64,000 nucleotides of DNA from JBNKHG01 sp050290225 (GCA_050290225.1 JBNKHG010000075.1:8572-72571); one strand, 5' to 3'. Positions 24,253 to 34,149 are shown, numbered from the stretch's first letter. Made by a program: numbers and translations. Notes: generated from the letters alone by a model not told the origin.

Positions 24253-26268
24253 GTGAGCCGCCCTTTTTTCCGCCGCTATTTTGGCGCATTGGTTAAAGTT
24301 GACCCTAGTATGCAAGTACTCTCCTCCTCCAGGCACCTGCTTAGCGACTTTAATGTGCAGAACTTTTTTCGTTCATCCTATTTTCTGTGCACCGGTCTGT
24401 TTGCTGCCGGCGCCTGGCTGATAGACCCCCTGATCGATTCAATCGTTTTTGGGGAGGGTGACTTCATGCAGCAGTTACTGAATCCCCAACCTTTTGAGTT
24501 ATATATTCGCACCGCCTGGTGCCTGTCGATTTTGATACCGGGCAGTGTCGCCACTATCGCCCTGATGCGCGTGCAGACCCAACACAGGCAGCTTCAGGCG
24601 GAACAGGAACTACTCAGTCGCATTATCGATTCCGAGCCCGAGTGCGTAAAAACCGTCGCTCAAGACGGCACTCTGCTCAGCATGAACCCCGCGGGACTCA
24701 AAATAGTCGAGGCCGATCAATTCCAGGACGTCCAGGGAGCCTCAGTTTACGACCTGATCGCCCCGGAAGACCGACAAAGATATATAGCGTTCAACGCGCG
24801 GATTTTTGCCGGTCAATCGGAACAGACAGAGTACGATGTGATCGGCCTCAAGGGTACCCGTAAAACCGTCGAGAGCCATGCGGTGCCACTGTTGGACGAC
24901 AACGACAAGGTCAAGGCCCACCTGGCCATTACCCGCGATATCACGGAAGCCAAGCGCCTGGGCGAGCAACTGAGCTACCAGGCAAGCCACGACATGCTCA
25001 CCGACCTGATCAATCGCAACGAATTCGAACGCCGGGTCAATAGTTGCCTGACCCGCTCCGCATCCGACAACAGTCATCACGCGGTACTGTTTCTCGATCT
25101 CGACCAGTTCAAGCTGATCAACGACACTTGTGGTCATCTGGCTGGGGACCAACTGCTGCGCCAACTGGGCGAATTGCTTCGCAGTCAGGTGCGGCAACAG
25201 GATTCAGTGGCACGCATGGGCGGCGACGAATTTGCAATACTGCTGGAATACTGTTCGCTGAAAGAGGCCAAAATCCTGGCCCACAAGCTGCGCCACGCCA
25301 TCGATGCTTTTCAGTTTCCCTGGGATAATCGCACTTTCAAAGTTACCGCCAGCATCGGTCTGGTAGCCATTACCCCCACCTCTGCCGGGGTAATGGAAAT
25401 CCTTCGCGACGCCGATGCCGCCTGTTACGTGGCCAAAGACCGGGGTCGCAACCGAATACAGGTGTATCAACTGGACGACGAGGCCACCAGCCGTCAACAA
25501 GGGGAAATGCAGTGGGTATCCAAAATCCACGATGGCATCCGCGAAGAGCGCTTTTGTCTCTTCGCCCAAATAATTGAGGGGCTCAATCCGGCAAACCCCG
25601 AACAACACGCCGAAATTCTGCTGCGTTATCGTGAACAGTCCGGAGAACTGGCACCGCCCGGTGCTTTTTTACCGGCCGCTGAGCGCTACGGCATAGCGGC
25701 CAAACTTGATCGCTACGTCGTCGACAAGACCCTCGAACAACTGACTGACGACCCGTCCCTGCTGGCCCGAGTCACAACCTATTCCATTAATCTCTCGGGC
25801 CACTCGATCGCCGACGAGGACTTTCTCGCCTTTGTCATGACCCAATTCAAGTGCCACCCGCACCTGGCCACCCACATTTGCTTTGAGATTACCGAAACCG
25901 CGGCGATCTCACACCTGGCCACTGCCACCCAATTTATCAGCTGCCTCAAAACCCTGGGCTGTCGCTTTTCCCTGGACGATTTTGGCAGCGGCCTTTCCTC
26001 CTTTGGCTATCTGAAAAACCTGCCCGTCGACTATGTCAAAATCGACGGTGACTTTGTTCGGGACATCATGACCGATCCCATTCACCTGGCCATGGTGCGT
26101 TCCATTAACGATATTGGTCACCTGATGGGCAAGGGAACCATTGCCGAATTTGTGGAAAGCGAGGCCATCAAGCAGGAACTGGCTCGAGTGGGCATTGACT
26201 TTGCCCAGGGCTACGCCGTCGGCAAACCCCGCCCTCTGGCGCAGTTAACTGCAGTGGAAGCCGTCTGA
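24253..26268 (+). CDS. Membrane PAS-GGDEF-EAL protein with altered EAL motif
   Basis: 671 residues from a GTG at 24253; an ATG at 24310 (MQVLSSSRHL) is equally possible. Two membrane helices lie at about 40-60 and 85-110 with a short loop between. A PAS domain covers about 120-235. The GGDEF domain is intact (RMGGDEFAIL, near 322). In the EAL domain the signature reads HAEILLRYRE, so EAL is EIL, and the loop that follows is short. Other EAL features are kept (INLSGHS, EITETA, DDFGSGLSSFGYL, KIDGDFV). The protein may be a cyclase with a weak or regulatory EAL domain. It is preceded by a divergent YdcF-type gene and followed by leuS. Confidence 0.88.
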   Translation: MSRPFFRRYFGALVKVDPSMQVLSSSRHLLSDFNVQNFFRSSYFLCTGLFAAGAWLIDPLIDSIVFGEGDFMQQLLNPQPFELYIRTAWCLSILIPGSVATIALMRVQTQHRQLQAEQELLSRIIDSEPECVKTVAQDGTLLSMNPAGLKIVEADQFQDVQGASVYDLIAPEDRQRYIAFNARIFAGQSEQTEYDVIGLKGTRKTVESHAVPLLDDNDKVKAHLAITRDITEAKRLGEQLSYQASHDMLTDLINRNEFERRVNSCLTRSASDNSHHAVLFLDLDQFKLINDTCGHLAGDQLLRQLGELLRSQVRQQDSVARMGGDEFAILLEYCSLKEAKILAHKLRHAIDAFQFPWDNRTFKVTASIGLVAITPTSAGVMEILRDADAACYVAKDRGRNRIQVYQLDDEATSRQQGEMQWVSKIHDGIREERFCLFAQIIEGLNPANPEQHAEILLRYREQSGELAPPGAFLPAAERYGIAAKLDRYVVDKTLEQLTDDPSLLARVTTYSINLSGHSIADEDFLAFVMTQFKCHPHLATHICFEITETAAISHLATATQFISCLKTLGCRFSLDDFGSGLSSFGYLKNLPVDYVKIDGDFVRDIMTDPIHLAMVRSINDIGHLMGKGTIAEFVESEAIKQELARVGIDFAQGYAVGKPRPLAQLTAVEAV

Positions 26269-26301
26269 TCAAGGCACAGCGGGAACCCAGATCCCGGCCC
26301 C

Positions 26302-26314
26302 GGGCTGTCAGCCC
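26302..26314. repeat. 13-base palindrome GGGCTG-T-CAGCCC before leuS
   Basis: A perfect 6-base stem with a 1-base centre follows the GGDEF/EAL gene by about 33 bases. A related GGGCTGACA occurs at 26342. There is no strong T-tract, so it is only a weak terminator candidate. Confidence 0.35.
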
Positions 26315-26355
26315 ACCTTTGTCTCCAGGCCTTAGCTTTCTGGGCTGACAACACC

Positions 26356-26361
26356 TATAAT
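26356..26361 (+). promoter_or_regulatory. Possible -10 box (TATAAT) before leuS
   Basis: A perfect TATAAT lies about 112 bases upstream of the leuS GTG. The -35 region is weak. It would give leuS its own promoter, separate from the c-di-GMP gene before it. Confidence 0.4.
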
Positions 26362-26472
26362 TGACCGCTTTGGTCCGGTGCCGGTGGTGGCGCGAATCGC
26401 GACACCCATGACGCCGGCAAGACTAATCCGTAAAGAGCTCGTGCAATCAACAGGCCCCCTGAGACAGAAACA

Positions 26473-29112
26473 GTGACAATCGAAGAGCAATACCACCCCG
26501 CCAAGGTCGAAGAAGACGCCCAGCGTTACTGGCAAGACAACAACAGTTTCCAGGTCACCGAAGACCCCGACAAAGAAAAGTTCTACTGCCTGGCCATGTT
26601 TCCCTACCCCAGTGGCAAGCTGCATATGGGCCATGTGCGCAACTACACCATTACCGACGTGATCGCCCGTTACCAGCGCATGCAGGGCAAGAACGTGTTG
26701 CACCCCATGGGCTGGGATGCCTTCGGACTACCTGCGGAAAATGCCGCCATCCAGAATAAAACCGCTCCGGCCAAGTGGACCTACAGCAACGTCGAATACA
26801 TGAAAGGCCAGCTCAAGAGCCTGGGCTTCGGGTTCGACTGGAGCCGCGAACTGGCCACCTGCCAACCCGACTACTACAAGTGGGAACAGTGGTTTTTCAC
26901 CCGACTCTACGAGAAGGGGCTGGTCTATAAGAAGATGGCCACGGTCAATTGGGACCCTGTGGACCAGACTGTGCTTGCCAATGAGCAGGTGATTGACGGT
27001 CGCGGCTGGCGCTCCGGCGCCCTGGTGGAGCGTAAAGAGATTCCCCAGTGGTTTATCAAAATCACCGACTACGCCGAGGAACTGCTCACCAGCCTGGACA
27101 ACCTGCCCGACTGGCCGGAACAAGTCAAAACCATGCAGCGCAACTGGATCGGTAAATCCAGGGGGGTGGAGATAACTTTCGACCTCGCCTCTCCCGTCGC
27201 CAGTGAAAGCGGCGATATCGGGAGCTTCGATATTTACACCACCCGTCCGGATACCCTGATGGGCGTGACCTATGTCAGCCTCGCAGCCGAGCACCCGATC
27301 AGCCTGGCCCTGGCCCAGTGCAATGAACAGGCGGGTGATACCGAACTGGCCACCTTTATCCAGACATGCAAGACCCAGTCGGTGGCTGAGGCCGATATGG
27401 CCACTATGGAGAAAAAAGGGTTAGACACCGGCCTGAAAGCTATCCACCCCCTGACCGGGCGAGAAGTACCGGTGTGGATTGCCAACTATGTGCTAATGGA
27501 TTATGGCTCGGGCGCGGTTATGGCCGTCCCCGGGCACGACCAGCGCGACTGGGAATTCGCCAGTGCCTATGGCCTGCCAATCGAGCAGGTCATCGCCCCC
27601 GCTAATGGCGAGGATTGCGACATCAGCAAGGCAGCCTTCGTGGAGAAAGGCGTTTTGGTCAATTCCGGAGCCGGTTTTGAAGACTGGGACGGCTTGAAAT
27701 TCAAGGATGCCTTTAACGCTATCGCCAGGGCTTTGGAGGCCAAAGGTAAGGGCAGCGTCAAAACCAACTATCGACTGCGTGACTGGGGCGTATCCCGTCA
27801 ACGCTATTGGGGTGCACCCATCCCCATGTTCAACCTGCCCGAAGGCGGAGAAATCCCGGTACCCCTGGAGAAGTTGCCCGTCCTGCTACCGGAAGACGTG
27901 CAAATGGATGGCGTTCACTCCCCGATCAAAGCTGATCCGAATTGGCGCAAGGCCGAGTTCAATGGCCAGGCCGTGGAGCACGAAACCGATACCTTCGACA
28001 CCTTTATGGAGTCCTCCTGGTACTACGCCCGTTACACCTGTGCCAACTTCAGTGAAGGCATGCTCGACCCGGCGGCGGCAAATTACTGGCTGCCGGTGGA
28101 CCAGTATGTGGGCGGCATCGAACACGCGATTCTGCACTTGCTCTACGCCCGCTTCTACCACAAGCTGATGCGCGATGAAGGACTGGTCGACAGTGACGAG
28201 CCGTTCAAGCGCCTGCTGTGCCAGGGTATGGTACTGGCCGAGTCTTTCTATCAGGAGCAGGCTGACGGCAGCAGGACCTGGTACAACCCCGCCGAAGTCA
28301 CCCTGGAGCGGGACGAGAAGGGCAAGATCCTTCGGGCCACCCATCCGGACGCGGGTGAACTCAGCCTTGGCGGCAGCACCAAGATGTCCAAGTCGAAAAA
28401 CAATGGCGTTGATCCACAGACCACGGTCAACCAGTACGGGGCCGACACTGTGCGCTTGTTTACCATGTTCGCCGCACCGCCGGAGCAGACTCTGGAGTGG
28501 CATGACTCCGGCGTTGAGGGCGCCAGCCGTTTCCTGCGCCGTCTGTGGAAAACGGTCGCCGCCCATATCGCCGCGGGCGAAGTCAGCGAACTGAATGTGG
28601 AAAACCTGGCTGACAAGCAAAAGGATCTGCGTCGCAAGACCCATGAAACTATTGCCAAGGTCAGCGACGACTACGGTCGCCGCCAGCATTTCAATACCGC
28701 CGTGGCAGCGGTGATGGAACTTCTCAACGAGATTGGCAAACTGGCTGATCGCAATACGCCGGAAACCCGTGCCGTGGAGCGGGAAGCCCTGCAAACTGCA
28801 GTCTTGTTACTGGCCCCCATTGTTCCCCATATCGCCCACATACTCTGGCAGGAACTCGAAAACACCTGTGCCGTCATAGATGCCCCCTGGCCCAGGGTGG
28901 ACGAGACTGCACTGGTGAAGTCCAGCATCGAGATGGTCGTCCAGATCAATGGCAAGGTGCGCGCCAAGATCGAAGTGGCCGCCAATGCCGATGAGGCAAG
29001 TATCCTGGCAACTGCCGAGGCCAACGACAATGTGCAGAAGTTTTTGAGCGACAAGGAAATCAAGATGCGCAAGGTGATACCGGGTAAGCTGGTAACCTTC
29101 GCCATAAAGTGA
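26473..29112 (+). CDS. leuS: Leucyl-tRNA synthetase
   Basis: 879 residues from a GTG start. The class I signature HMGH appears in KLHMGHVRNYTITDV, and KMSKS in TKMSKSKNNGVDP. The editing domain (CP1) with TTRPDTLMGVTYV is intact, and the leucyl-specific domain and C-terminal anticodon-binding regions end at VIPGKLVTFAIK. The enzyme charges tRNA-Leu and removes mischarged amino acids. lptE and holA follow on the same strand, the normal order in gammaproteobacteria. A tract of heptamer repeats separates it from lptE. Confidence 0.99.
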   Translation: MTIEEQYHPAKVEEDAQRYWQDNNSFQVTEDPDKEKFYCLAMFPYPSGKLHMGHVRNYTITDVIARYQRMQGKNVLHPMGWDAFGLPAENAAIQNKTAPAKWTYSNVEYMKGQLKSLGFGFDWSRELATCQPDYYKWEQWFFTRLYEKGLVYKKMATVNWDPVDQTVLANEQVIDGRGWRSGALVERKEIPQWFIKITDYAEELLTSLDNLPDWPEQVKTMQRNWIGKSRGVEITFDLASPVASESGDIGSFDIYTTRPDTLMGVTYVSLAAEHPISLALAQCNEQAGDTELATFIQTCKTQSVAEADMATMEKKGLDTGLKAIHPLTGREVPVWIANYVLMDYGSGAVMAVPGHDQRDWEFASAYGLPIEQVIAPANGEDCDISKAAFVEKGVLVNSGAGFEDWDGLKFKDAFNAIARALEAKGKGSVKTNYRLRDWGVSRQRYWGAPIPMFNLPEGGEIPVPLEKLPVLLPEDVQMDGVHSPIKADPNWRKAEFNGQAVEHETDTFDTFMESSWYYARYTCANFSEGMLDPAAANYWLPVDQYVGGIEHAILHLLYARFYHKLMRDEGLVDSDEPFKRLLCQGMVLAESFYQEQADGSRTWYNPAEVTLERDEKGKILRATHPDAGELSLGGSTKMSKSKNNGVDPQTTVNQYGADTVRLFTMFAAPPEQTLEWHDSGVEGASRFLRRLWKTVAAHIAAGEVSELNVENLADKQKDLRRKTHETIAKVSDDYGRRQHFNTAVAAVMELLNEIGKLADRNTPETRAVEREALQTAVLLLAPIVPHIAHILWQELENTCAVIDAPWPRVDETALVKSSIEMVVQINGKVRAKIEVAANADEASILATAEANDNVQKFLSDKEIKMRKVIPGKLVTFAIK

Positions 29113-29146
29113 AAACAGTCGCCGGTTTTTCGCGAATACCTTTTGC

Positions 29147-29174
29147 TAGCGACTAGCGACTAGCGACTAGCGAC
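29147..29174. repeat. Four tandem copies of heptamer TAGCGAC
   Basis: Four exact TAGCGAC units lie in the 95-base gap between leuS and lptE. This is a second heptamer-type simple repeat in the window, with a sequence different from the CAAGCNN tracts near 20.6-20.8 kb. Confidence 0.9.
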
Positions 29175-29207
29175 TCAATAATAGTGCCTGGAGATTAGGA
29201 ACTCACA

Positions 29208-29723
29208 ATGAAACCACTTTTGATCCTCAGCCTTTCCACGCTCCTGCTTTCTGCTTGTGGTTGGCACCTGCGCGGTTCCCAGGGTCTCGACAATATAGAA
29301 AGCCTCTATATCAGTGCCGAAGACAGCCACGGCTTGCTGGCTTCAGACATCCGGCGCCTGGCAGAGAACTACGATATCGCTCTCAGCGACACGCCCAAAG
29401 ACGCCCAGTACAGCCTGATCATCCTGCAGGAGAGGGACGAACGGCGTACGATTTCCGTGGGCAATGACGCCCTTGCCAGCGAATATGAAATCACCCTGGC
29501 CACAGACTATCGCATTGAGCGCGGCGGCGAAGTGCTGATACCCAAGGCTACCGCCAGCGTATCGCGCAGTTACGACCACAACCCCAACGATGTCCTCAGT
29601 ACCACCGAAGAGGAACTGCTGCTGCGTCGCGAAATGCGCCAACTGCTGATTCAGCAGATAATGCGCCGACTGCGCTTCGCCACCAAAAACGCCACCCAGC
29701 CAGAGGCGGCGCCGGCAGGCTAA
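29208..29723 (+). CDS. lptE: LPS-assembly lipoprotein LptE
   Basis: 171 residues with a lipoprotein signal (MKPLLILSLSTLLLSACGW; lipidated Cys17) and the GWHLRGS motif that starts the mature protein in this family. The body has the expected alternating strands and helices and a variable C-terminal tail. LptE plugs the LptD barrel at the outer membrane and helps deliver lipopolysaccharide. It lies between leuS and holA as usual, with holA starting four bases after the stop. Confidence 0.95.
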   Translation: MKPLLILSLSTLLLSACGWHLRGSQGLDNIESLYISAEDSHGLLASDIRRLAENYDIALSDTPKDAQYSLIILQERDERRTISVGNDALASEYEITLATDYRIERGGEVLIPKATASVSRSYDHNPNDVLSTTEEELLLRREMRQLLIQQIMRRLRFATKNATQPEAAPAG

Positions 29724-29727
29724 GCTC

Positions 29728-30780
29728 ATGGCCAAGTTGCGACCCGATCAACTCGCCGGAACGCTGAAAAAGGGCCTGGCCCCGATTTACCTGGTCAGTG
29801 GCGACGAACCCCTGCTGGTGCAGGAGGCTTGTGACGCTATTCGCCAGGCCGCCCGCCAGGCGGAATTTGGCGAACGCGAACTTTACCATGCGGATGCCGG
29901 CTTCGACTGGGGCCTGGTGTTGTCAGCCACCAACAGCCTGTCTCTGTTTGCTGAGCGCAAACTGATCGAACTGCGTATCGACAAAGGCAAACCCGGTGAC
30001 AAGGGAAGCAAAGCGCTGGTGGAATATTGTCAGAACCCCGGTGAAGACAACCTGTTGCTGATTATCACGCCCAAACTGGACGGTGCCCAGCAGCGCAGCA
30101 AATGGTTTAAAGCCATCGAAAAAACGGGCACCTTTGTGCAAATCTGGCCTATCACCCCGCAGCAGCTGCCACGCTGGATAGGTCAGCGATTGCAGGCCGC
30201 CGGTCTCAAAGCCGACAGCCAGGCCACCGAGATTCTGGCCTCGCGGGTGGAGGGCAACCTACTGGCGGCAGCCCAGGAAATCGAAAAACTCAAGCTGCTC
30301 AGCCACGGCGGCTTTGTCAGCGCCGAGCTGATGGCTTCGGTAGTCGCCGACAGCGCCCGCTATGATGTTTTTGGTTTAGTGGACAAGGCTCTGCACGGTG
30401 ACGCACGCGGCGCAGTCAGGACCCTGAACGGTCTCAAGGGAGAAGGAACGGACGCCACTGTGGTGCTCTGGGCCCTGGCGCGGGAGATCCGCACGCTGGC
30501 TCAGGTGGCACACGCCGTCAGCCAGGGACAGAACTTTGATTGGGCCGCCAAACAGAGCGGTGTCTGGGACAAGCGCAAACCGCTGATCCAGACTGCCCTG
30601 CGACGCTTCCGCCCCCTGCAGTTACAACAGTTGCTGCGCAAAGCCAACGCCATCGACAAGGCCATCAAAGGTATGCGGCGCGCCGATCCCTGGGATGAAC
30701 TGATGGACCTGACCCTGAACCTCACCGGCACCTTCAGCCTCAGCCCGCCGGTACAGAAGCTGGCACTGAGCCTCAACTAA
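29728..30780 (+). CDS. holA: DNA polymerase III delta subunit
   Basis: 350 residues, the family length. It begins with RPDQLAGTLKKGLAPIYLVSGDEPLLVQEA, which matches the pseudo-P-loop start of HolA, and continues through a lid and a C-terminal helical collar domain (RYDVFGLVDKALHGDA, LWALAREIRTLAQ). Delta opens the beta clamp in the clamp loader. The gap to lptE is four bases, so translation is coupled or nearly so. It converges on the SPFH gene with 86 bases between and no clear terminator. Confidence 0.95.
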   Translation: MAKLRPDQLAGTLKKGLAPIYLVSGDEPLLVQEACDAIRQAARQAEFGERELYHADAGFDWGLVLSATNSLSLFAERKLIELRIDKGKPGDKGSKALVEYCQNPGEDNLLLIITPKLDGAQQRSKWFKAIEKTGTFVQIWPITPQQLPRWIGQRLQAAGLKADSQATEILASRVEGNLLAAAQEIEKLKLLSHGGFVSAELMASVVADSARYDVFGLVDKALHGDARGAVRTLNGLKGEGTDATVVLWALAREIRTLAQVAHAVSQGQNFDWAAKQSGVWDKRKPLIQTALRRFRPLQLQQLLRKANAIDKAIKGMRRADPWDELMDLTLNLTGTFSLSPPVQKLALSLN

Positions 30781-30866
30781 CGCAAAACGCTATTTTCCAA
30801 CCGCCAGTCCCCAATCAACTACGACCAAAGCTCACCGACCCCAGCTCAGCGACGGATGCCTGGCGA

Positions 30867-31715
30867 CTATTTCCCCAACATGCCCTTTACCGCATTGGGC
30901 AGGTCGGCGGGAAAGACGATGGATTTGCCATTCTCCGAAGTGGCCAACTCACTCAGGGCACCCACGTACTTTTCACCCAACAGGTAAACCACTGGCAATT
31001 CGTCCTCGCCGATAGCCTCTGTCACCATCTGGATCGCACGCTGGCTGGCCTTGGCCAGTACCACCTGGGCCTCGGCATCACGCCGGGAAGCTTCCAGCCG
31101 CCCTTCCGCCTGGAGAATTTGTGCTTCCTTATCACCCTCCGCACGGGTAACCGTGGCGCGACGAGCCCGCTCGGCCGCAGCCTGCTCTTCCATCGCGGTC
31201 TGCATGGTTCCGGACGGGTTGATATCCTGTATCTCGACGGTTTTGAGGGTAATACCCCAGTCGGCGATATCGTCGGATATAGAGTTCTTAAGCTTGCTTT
31301 TGATCAAATCGCGGGAGGAGAGGGCGTCGTCCAGGTCCATCTCACCCACGATGGAACGCAGGGTAGTCTGCACCAATGTCTGGATCGCCACCGCGTAGTC
31401 TTCAACGCCGTAGACCGCCTTTTCCGGTGACACGATATTGATATAGGCCACGGCATTGGCCACGATCACAGCGTTATCCCGGGTTATGACCTCCTGGGAG
31501 GGAATATCCAAAACGATATCCTTTGTAGTGACTTTGTAAGCGATGCCGTCGATATAGGGAATGATGATATTCAGTCCCGGATTCAGCGTCGTGTGGTATT
31601 TCCCCAACCGCTGCACCACCCACTTGAACCCCTGGGGCACCAGGCGCACACCCCTGGCGATGGTTATCAGCACCAAAATCAAAATTGCCAGCGCGATTGT
31701 CAGCCCTGCATTCAT
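30867..31715 (-). CDS. SPFH-domain protein (stomatin/QmcA-like)
   Basis: 282 residues. An N-terminal membrane helix (about 3-22) is followed by RGVRLVPQGFKWVVQRLGKYH, an SPFH (band 7) domain with VTTKDIVLDIPSQEVITRDNAVI, VQTTLRSIVGEMDLDDALSSRD and WGITLKTVEIQDI, and a helical tail with many charged residues (EEQAAAERARRATVTRAEGDKEAQILQ, shown here as one stretch described by its start). These proteins form large membrane rings and affect membrane quality or FtsH-type proteolysis. The NfeD gene upstream on the same strand, with 119 bases between, is the classic partner. Confidence 0.92.
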   Translation of the reverse strand: MNAGLTIALAILILVLITIARGVRLVPQGFKWVVQRLGKYHTTLNPGLNIIIPYIDGIAYKVTTKDIVLDIPSQEVITRDNAVIVANAVAYINIVSPEKAVYGVEDYAVAIQTLVQTTLRSIVGEMDLDDALSSRDLIKSKLKNSISDDIADWGITLKTVEIQDINPSGTMQTAMEEQAAAERARRATVTRAEGDKEAQILQAEGRLEASRRDAEAQVVLAKASQRAIQMVTEAIGEDELPVVYLLGEKYVGALSELATSENGKSIVFPADLPNAVKGMLGK

Positions 31716-31834
31716 GGTTCAAACTCCTTGTAAATAAGCATCATCGGCGAAAAGCCGGCGTCGCTGTAACAAAAGTAATCGTTAAAATAAAGAAGTGGCC
31801 GCTCAAAGACGGCCAGAAAGTTAAACGTCGTTGT

Positions 31835-32287
31835 TCAGTGCTTGGCAACAATTAAACTGTTACCAGAGACATCGGTGACACGCACCCGGTCACCGACATT
31901 AAGCTCATCCTGGGAGATAAATTGCCACTCGTCGGAACCCAACACCGGTGCCGGGAAACGCAATACCCCACGACGATGCTCCCGGGGTACTGACAGCACC
32001 TGCCCCACCTCTCCGACAATCGCTTCCCGGGACAGGCCCGCCTTGGTTTTATCCACCGACAGCGGTCTCAGGTATTTAAACCAGGCCCAGGTCAACAGGC
32101 CCGACATCAGCGTCCAGAGCACCACCTGCCAGGTCAGGCTCATTTCAGGAAACAGCAGTAACAGCAGCCCCACAAGCGCCGCACCGGCACCAAACCAGAG
32201 AGCGGTAAACGAGGGAATAAAAATTTCCAGCAGGGCCAAACCGATGCCGAACACAATCCAGTGCCAATAGGCCACTTCAAAACTCAT
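31835..32287 (-). CDS. NfeD family membrane protein
   Basis: 150 residues with three or four membrane helices in the first 75 residues, followed by a soluble OB-fold domain (EAIVGEVGQVLSVPREHRRGVLRFPAP and WQFISQDELNVGDRVRVTDVSG regions) typical of short NfeD (NfeD1b). It pairs with the SPFH protein encoded just downstream; the family is thought to anchor or regulate stomatin-type rings. It starts about 95 bases after the end of pntB. Confidence 0.9.
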   Translation of the reverse strand: MSFEVAYWHWIVFGIGLALLEIFIPSFTALWFGAGAALVGLLLLLFPEMSLTWQVVLWTLMSGLLTWAWFKYLRPLSVDKTKAGLSREAIVGEVGQVLSVPREHRRGVLRFPAPVLGSDEWQFISQDELNVGDRVRVTDVSGNSLIVAKH

Positions 32288-32382
32288 TTAAATACCTTTT
32301 GATCATGCGATATGGGTGTTTAAGCGCACCAGCCAACCGCTAAAACACGCTTCTGCAGAGAACTGTTCCCTACGGCCGCTGG

Positions 32383-33795
32383 TCAAGCTTCATTTAACGC
32401 CGAAGTCAAATCCACGACCGCCTGCTTGCCGTCCCCAAACATCATCAGGGTGTTGTCCTTGGCAAACAGCGGATTCGGCAAGCCGGCAAAGCCAGGGCTG
32501 AGACTGCGTTTGACCACCACCACGGTTTTTGCCTTGTCGACGTTAAGAATCGGCATACCGTAGATGGGGCTACCCTTGTCTTCCCGCGCCATGGGGTTGG
32601 TGACATCATTGGCGCCAATCACAATGGCCACATCGGTCTGCTCAAAAGTCGGGTTGATACGCTCCATCTCCACCAGTTGCTCATAGGGCACTTCCGCCTC
32701 CGCCAATAGCACATTCATATGCCCGGGCATACGACCGGCCACCGGGTGAATGGCATATTCCACTTCCACACCCCGTCTCTGCAGCACATCGGCCAGATCC
32801 CGAACAGCGTGCTGCGCCTGGGCCATGGCCAGGCCGAACCCCGGCACAATCACTACCCGCTGCGCGGTTTCCAACAGCATGGCCACCTCCTCCGGCGAGG
32901 CGCTTTTCACCTTGCCGCCGTAGACCTCATCGGCATCGATGACCTCACCGCCTTCACCCATAATGCCGAACAGTACATTGGTCAGGGAACGGTTCATGGC
33001 ATCGCACATAATCCGGGTCAGGATCAGACCCGAGGCACCGACAAGCGAACCGGCCACAATCAACATGGTATTGTTCATGATAAAACCGGCCGAAGCGGCC
33101 GCAATACCGGAGTAGGAATTCAACAGGGCGATCACCACCGGCATATCTGCTCCACCGATCGGCAATACCAGTAAAAAGCCCAACAACACCGCGGCGGCGA
33201 CCATGACATAAAACAGCCGCGGGTCTTCGGGTGTCATCACCAGCAACACCAGGGACACCACCGCTGTGGCGAACAGCAAAGCGTTGACCGCTTTCATACC
33301 GGGGAAACCCAGCGGCTGCCCGGGTAACAACTCCTGCAGCTTGGCAAACGCCACCAGGCTACCGCTCAGGGTCACTGCACCGATAATCACGGTCACGGCG
33401 ATAGCGGTCAGGGCGATAACGGCAGTGATGTCCTCGCCAAACCCACTGCCTTGTGCACCGGCTAACAGGGCTTCGAAATAGGTGGCCGCCGCCACACCCA
33501 GGGATGCACCTCCGCCAAAACCATTCAACAGCGCCACCATCTGTGGCATGGCAGTCATTTTTACCCGCTTCGCCATGACCGCACCCACGACCGCCCCCAG
33601 GGCAAACCCCAGCAGTATGGTCTGGTAGGAAAGAATATTCCTGTCCAGCAGGGTCACCAGCACCGCAATCAGCATACCCACGGCGGCCAATACATTACCG
33701 CGCACGGCCGTACGGGGCTTGGTCAGCCCCTTGATGCCGAGAATAAACAGCGAGGCCGCCACCAGATAGGCGATGTCCATCAGGTTTCCACTCAT
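32383..33795 (-). CDS. pntB: NAD(P) transhydrogenase, beta subunit
   Basis: 470 residues: nine or so membrane helices up to about residue 265, then the NADP(H)-binding domain III with PGFGLAMAQAQHAVRDL and the later IVIGANDVTNPMARED signature. The enzyme couples proton flow to hydride transfer from NADH to NADP+. Its start overlaps the preceding pntAB stop by four bases (ATGA), a sign of coupled translation. Together with pntAA and pntAB it forms a three-gene operon on the minus strand. Confidence 0.97.
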   Translation of the reverse strand: MSGNLMDIAYLVAASLFILGIKGLTKPRTAVRGNVLAAVGMLIAVLVTLLDRNILSYQTILLGFALGAVVGAVMAKRVKMTAMPQMVALLNGFGGGASLGVAAATYFEALLAGAQGSGFGEDITAVIALTAIAVTVIIGAVTLSGSLVAFAKLQELLPGQPLGFPGMKAVNALLFATAVVSLVLLVMTPEDPRLFYVMVAAAVLLGFLLVLPIGGADMPVVIALLNSYSGIAAASAGFIMNNTMLIVAGSLVGASGLILTRIMCDAMNRSLTNVLFGIMGEGGEVIDADEVYGGKVKSASPEEVAMLLETAQRVVIVPGFGLAMAQAQHAVRDLADVLQRRGVEVEYAIHPVAGRMPGHMNVLLAEAEVPYEQLVEMERINPTFEQTDVAIVIGANDVTNPMAREDKGSPIYGMPILNVDKAKTVVVVKRSLSPGFAGLPNPLFAKDNTLMMFGDGKQAVVDLTSALNEA

Positions 33796-34109
33796 GATTT
33801 GCGTCCCCGCTTAAACATGGCCAGCATCCGATTGGTGACCATAAAACCAGCCACCACGTTGATGGAGGCAAGCACCAGCGCAATAAATCCCAGGACGCTG
33901 ACCAATGGCGACACCGTACTGCCGCTGCCGGAAGCGAGTATGGCGCCGACGATGGTAATGCCGGACATGGCATTGCAACCGGACATCAGTGGCGTATGCA
34001 AGGTGGGTGGCACCTTGGTTATCAACTCCACCCCGAGAAACAGGGAGAGCACAAAGAGCGCCAGCAATAACACCAGTATTTCCATTGTTGTTATCCTCGT
34101 ATTGCCCAA
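33792..34109 (-). CDS. pntAB: NAD(P) transhydrogenase, alpha subunit part 2 (membrane part)
   Basis: 105 residues with three membrane helices (LVLLLALFVLSLFLG, ITIVGAILASG region, VLGFIALVLASINVVAG). This is the membrane part of PntA encoded as a separate gene, as in many proteobacteria other than E. coli, where PntA is one chain. Four-base overlap with pntB. Confidence 0.95.
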   Translation of the reverse strand: MGNTRITTMEILVLLLALFVLSLFLGVELITKVPPTLHTPLMSGCNAMSGITIVGAILASGSGSTVSPLVSVLGFIALVLASINVVAGFMVTNRMLAMFKRGRKS

Positions 34110-34149
34110 CTGTTTAAGCCAATGGCGGAGCTGGATTCAGATCTTGTCG

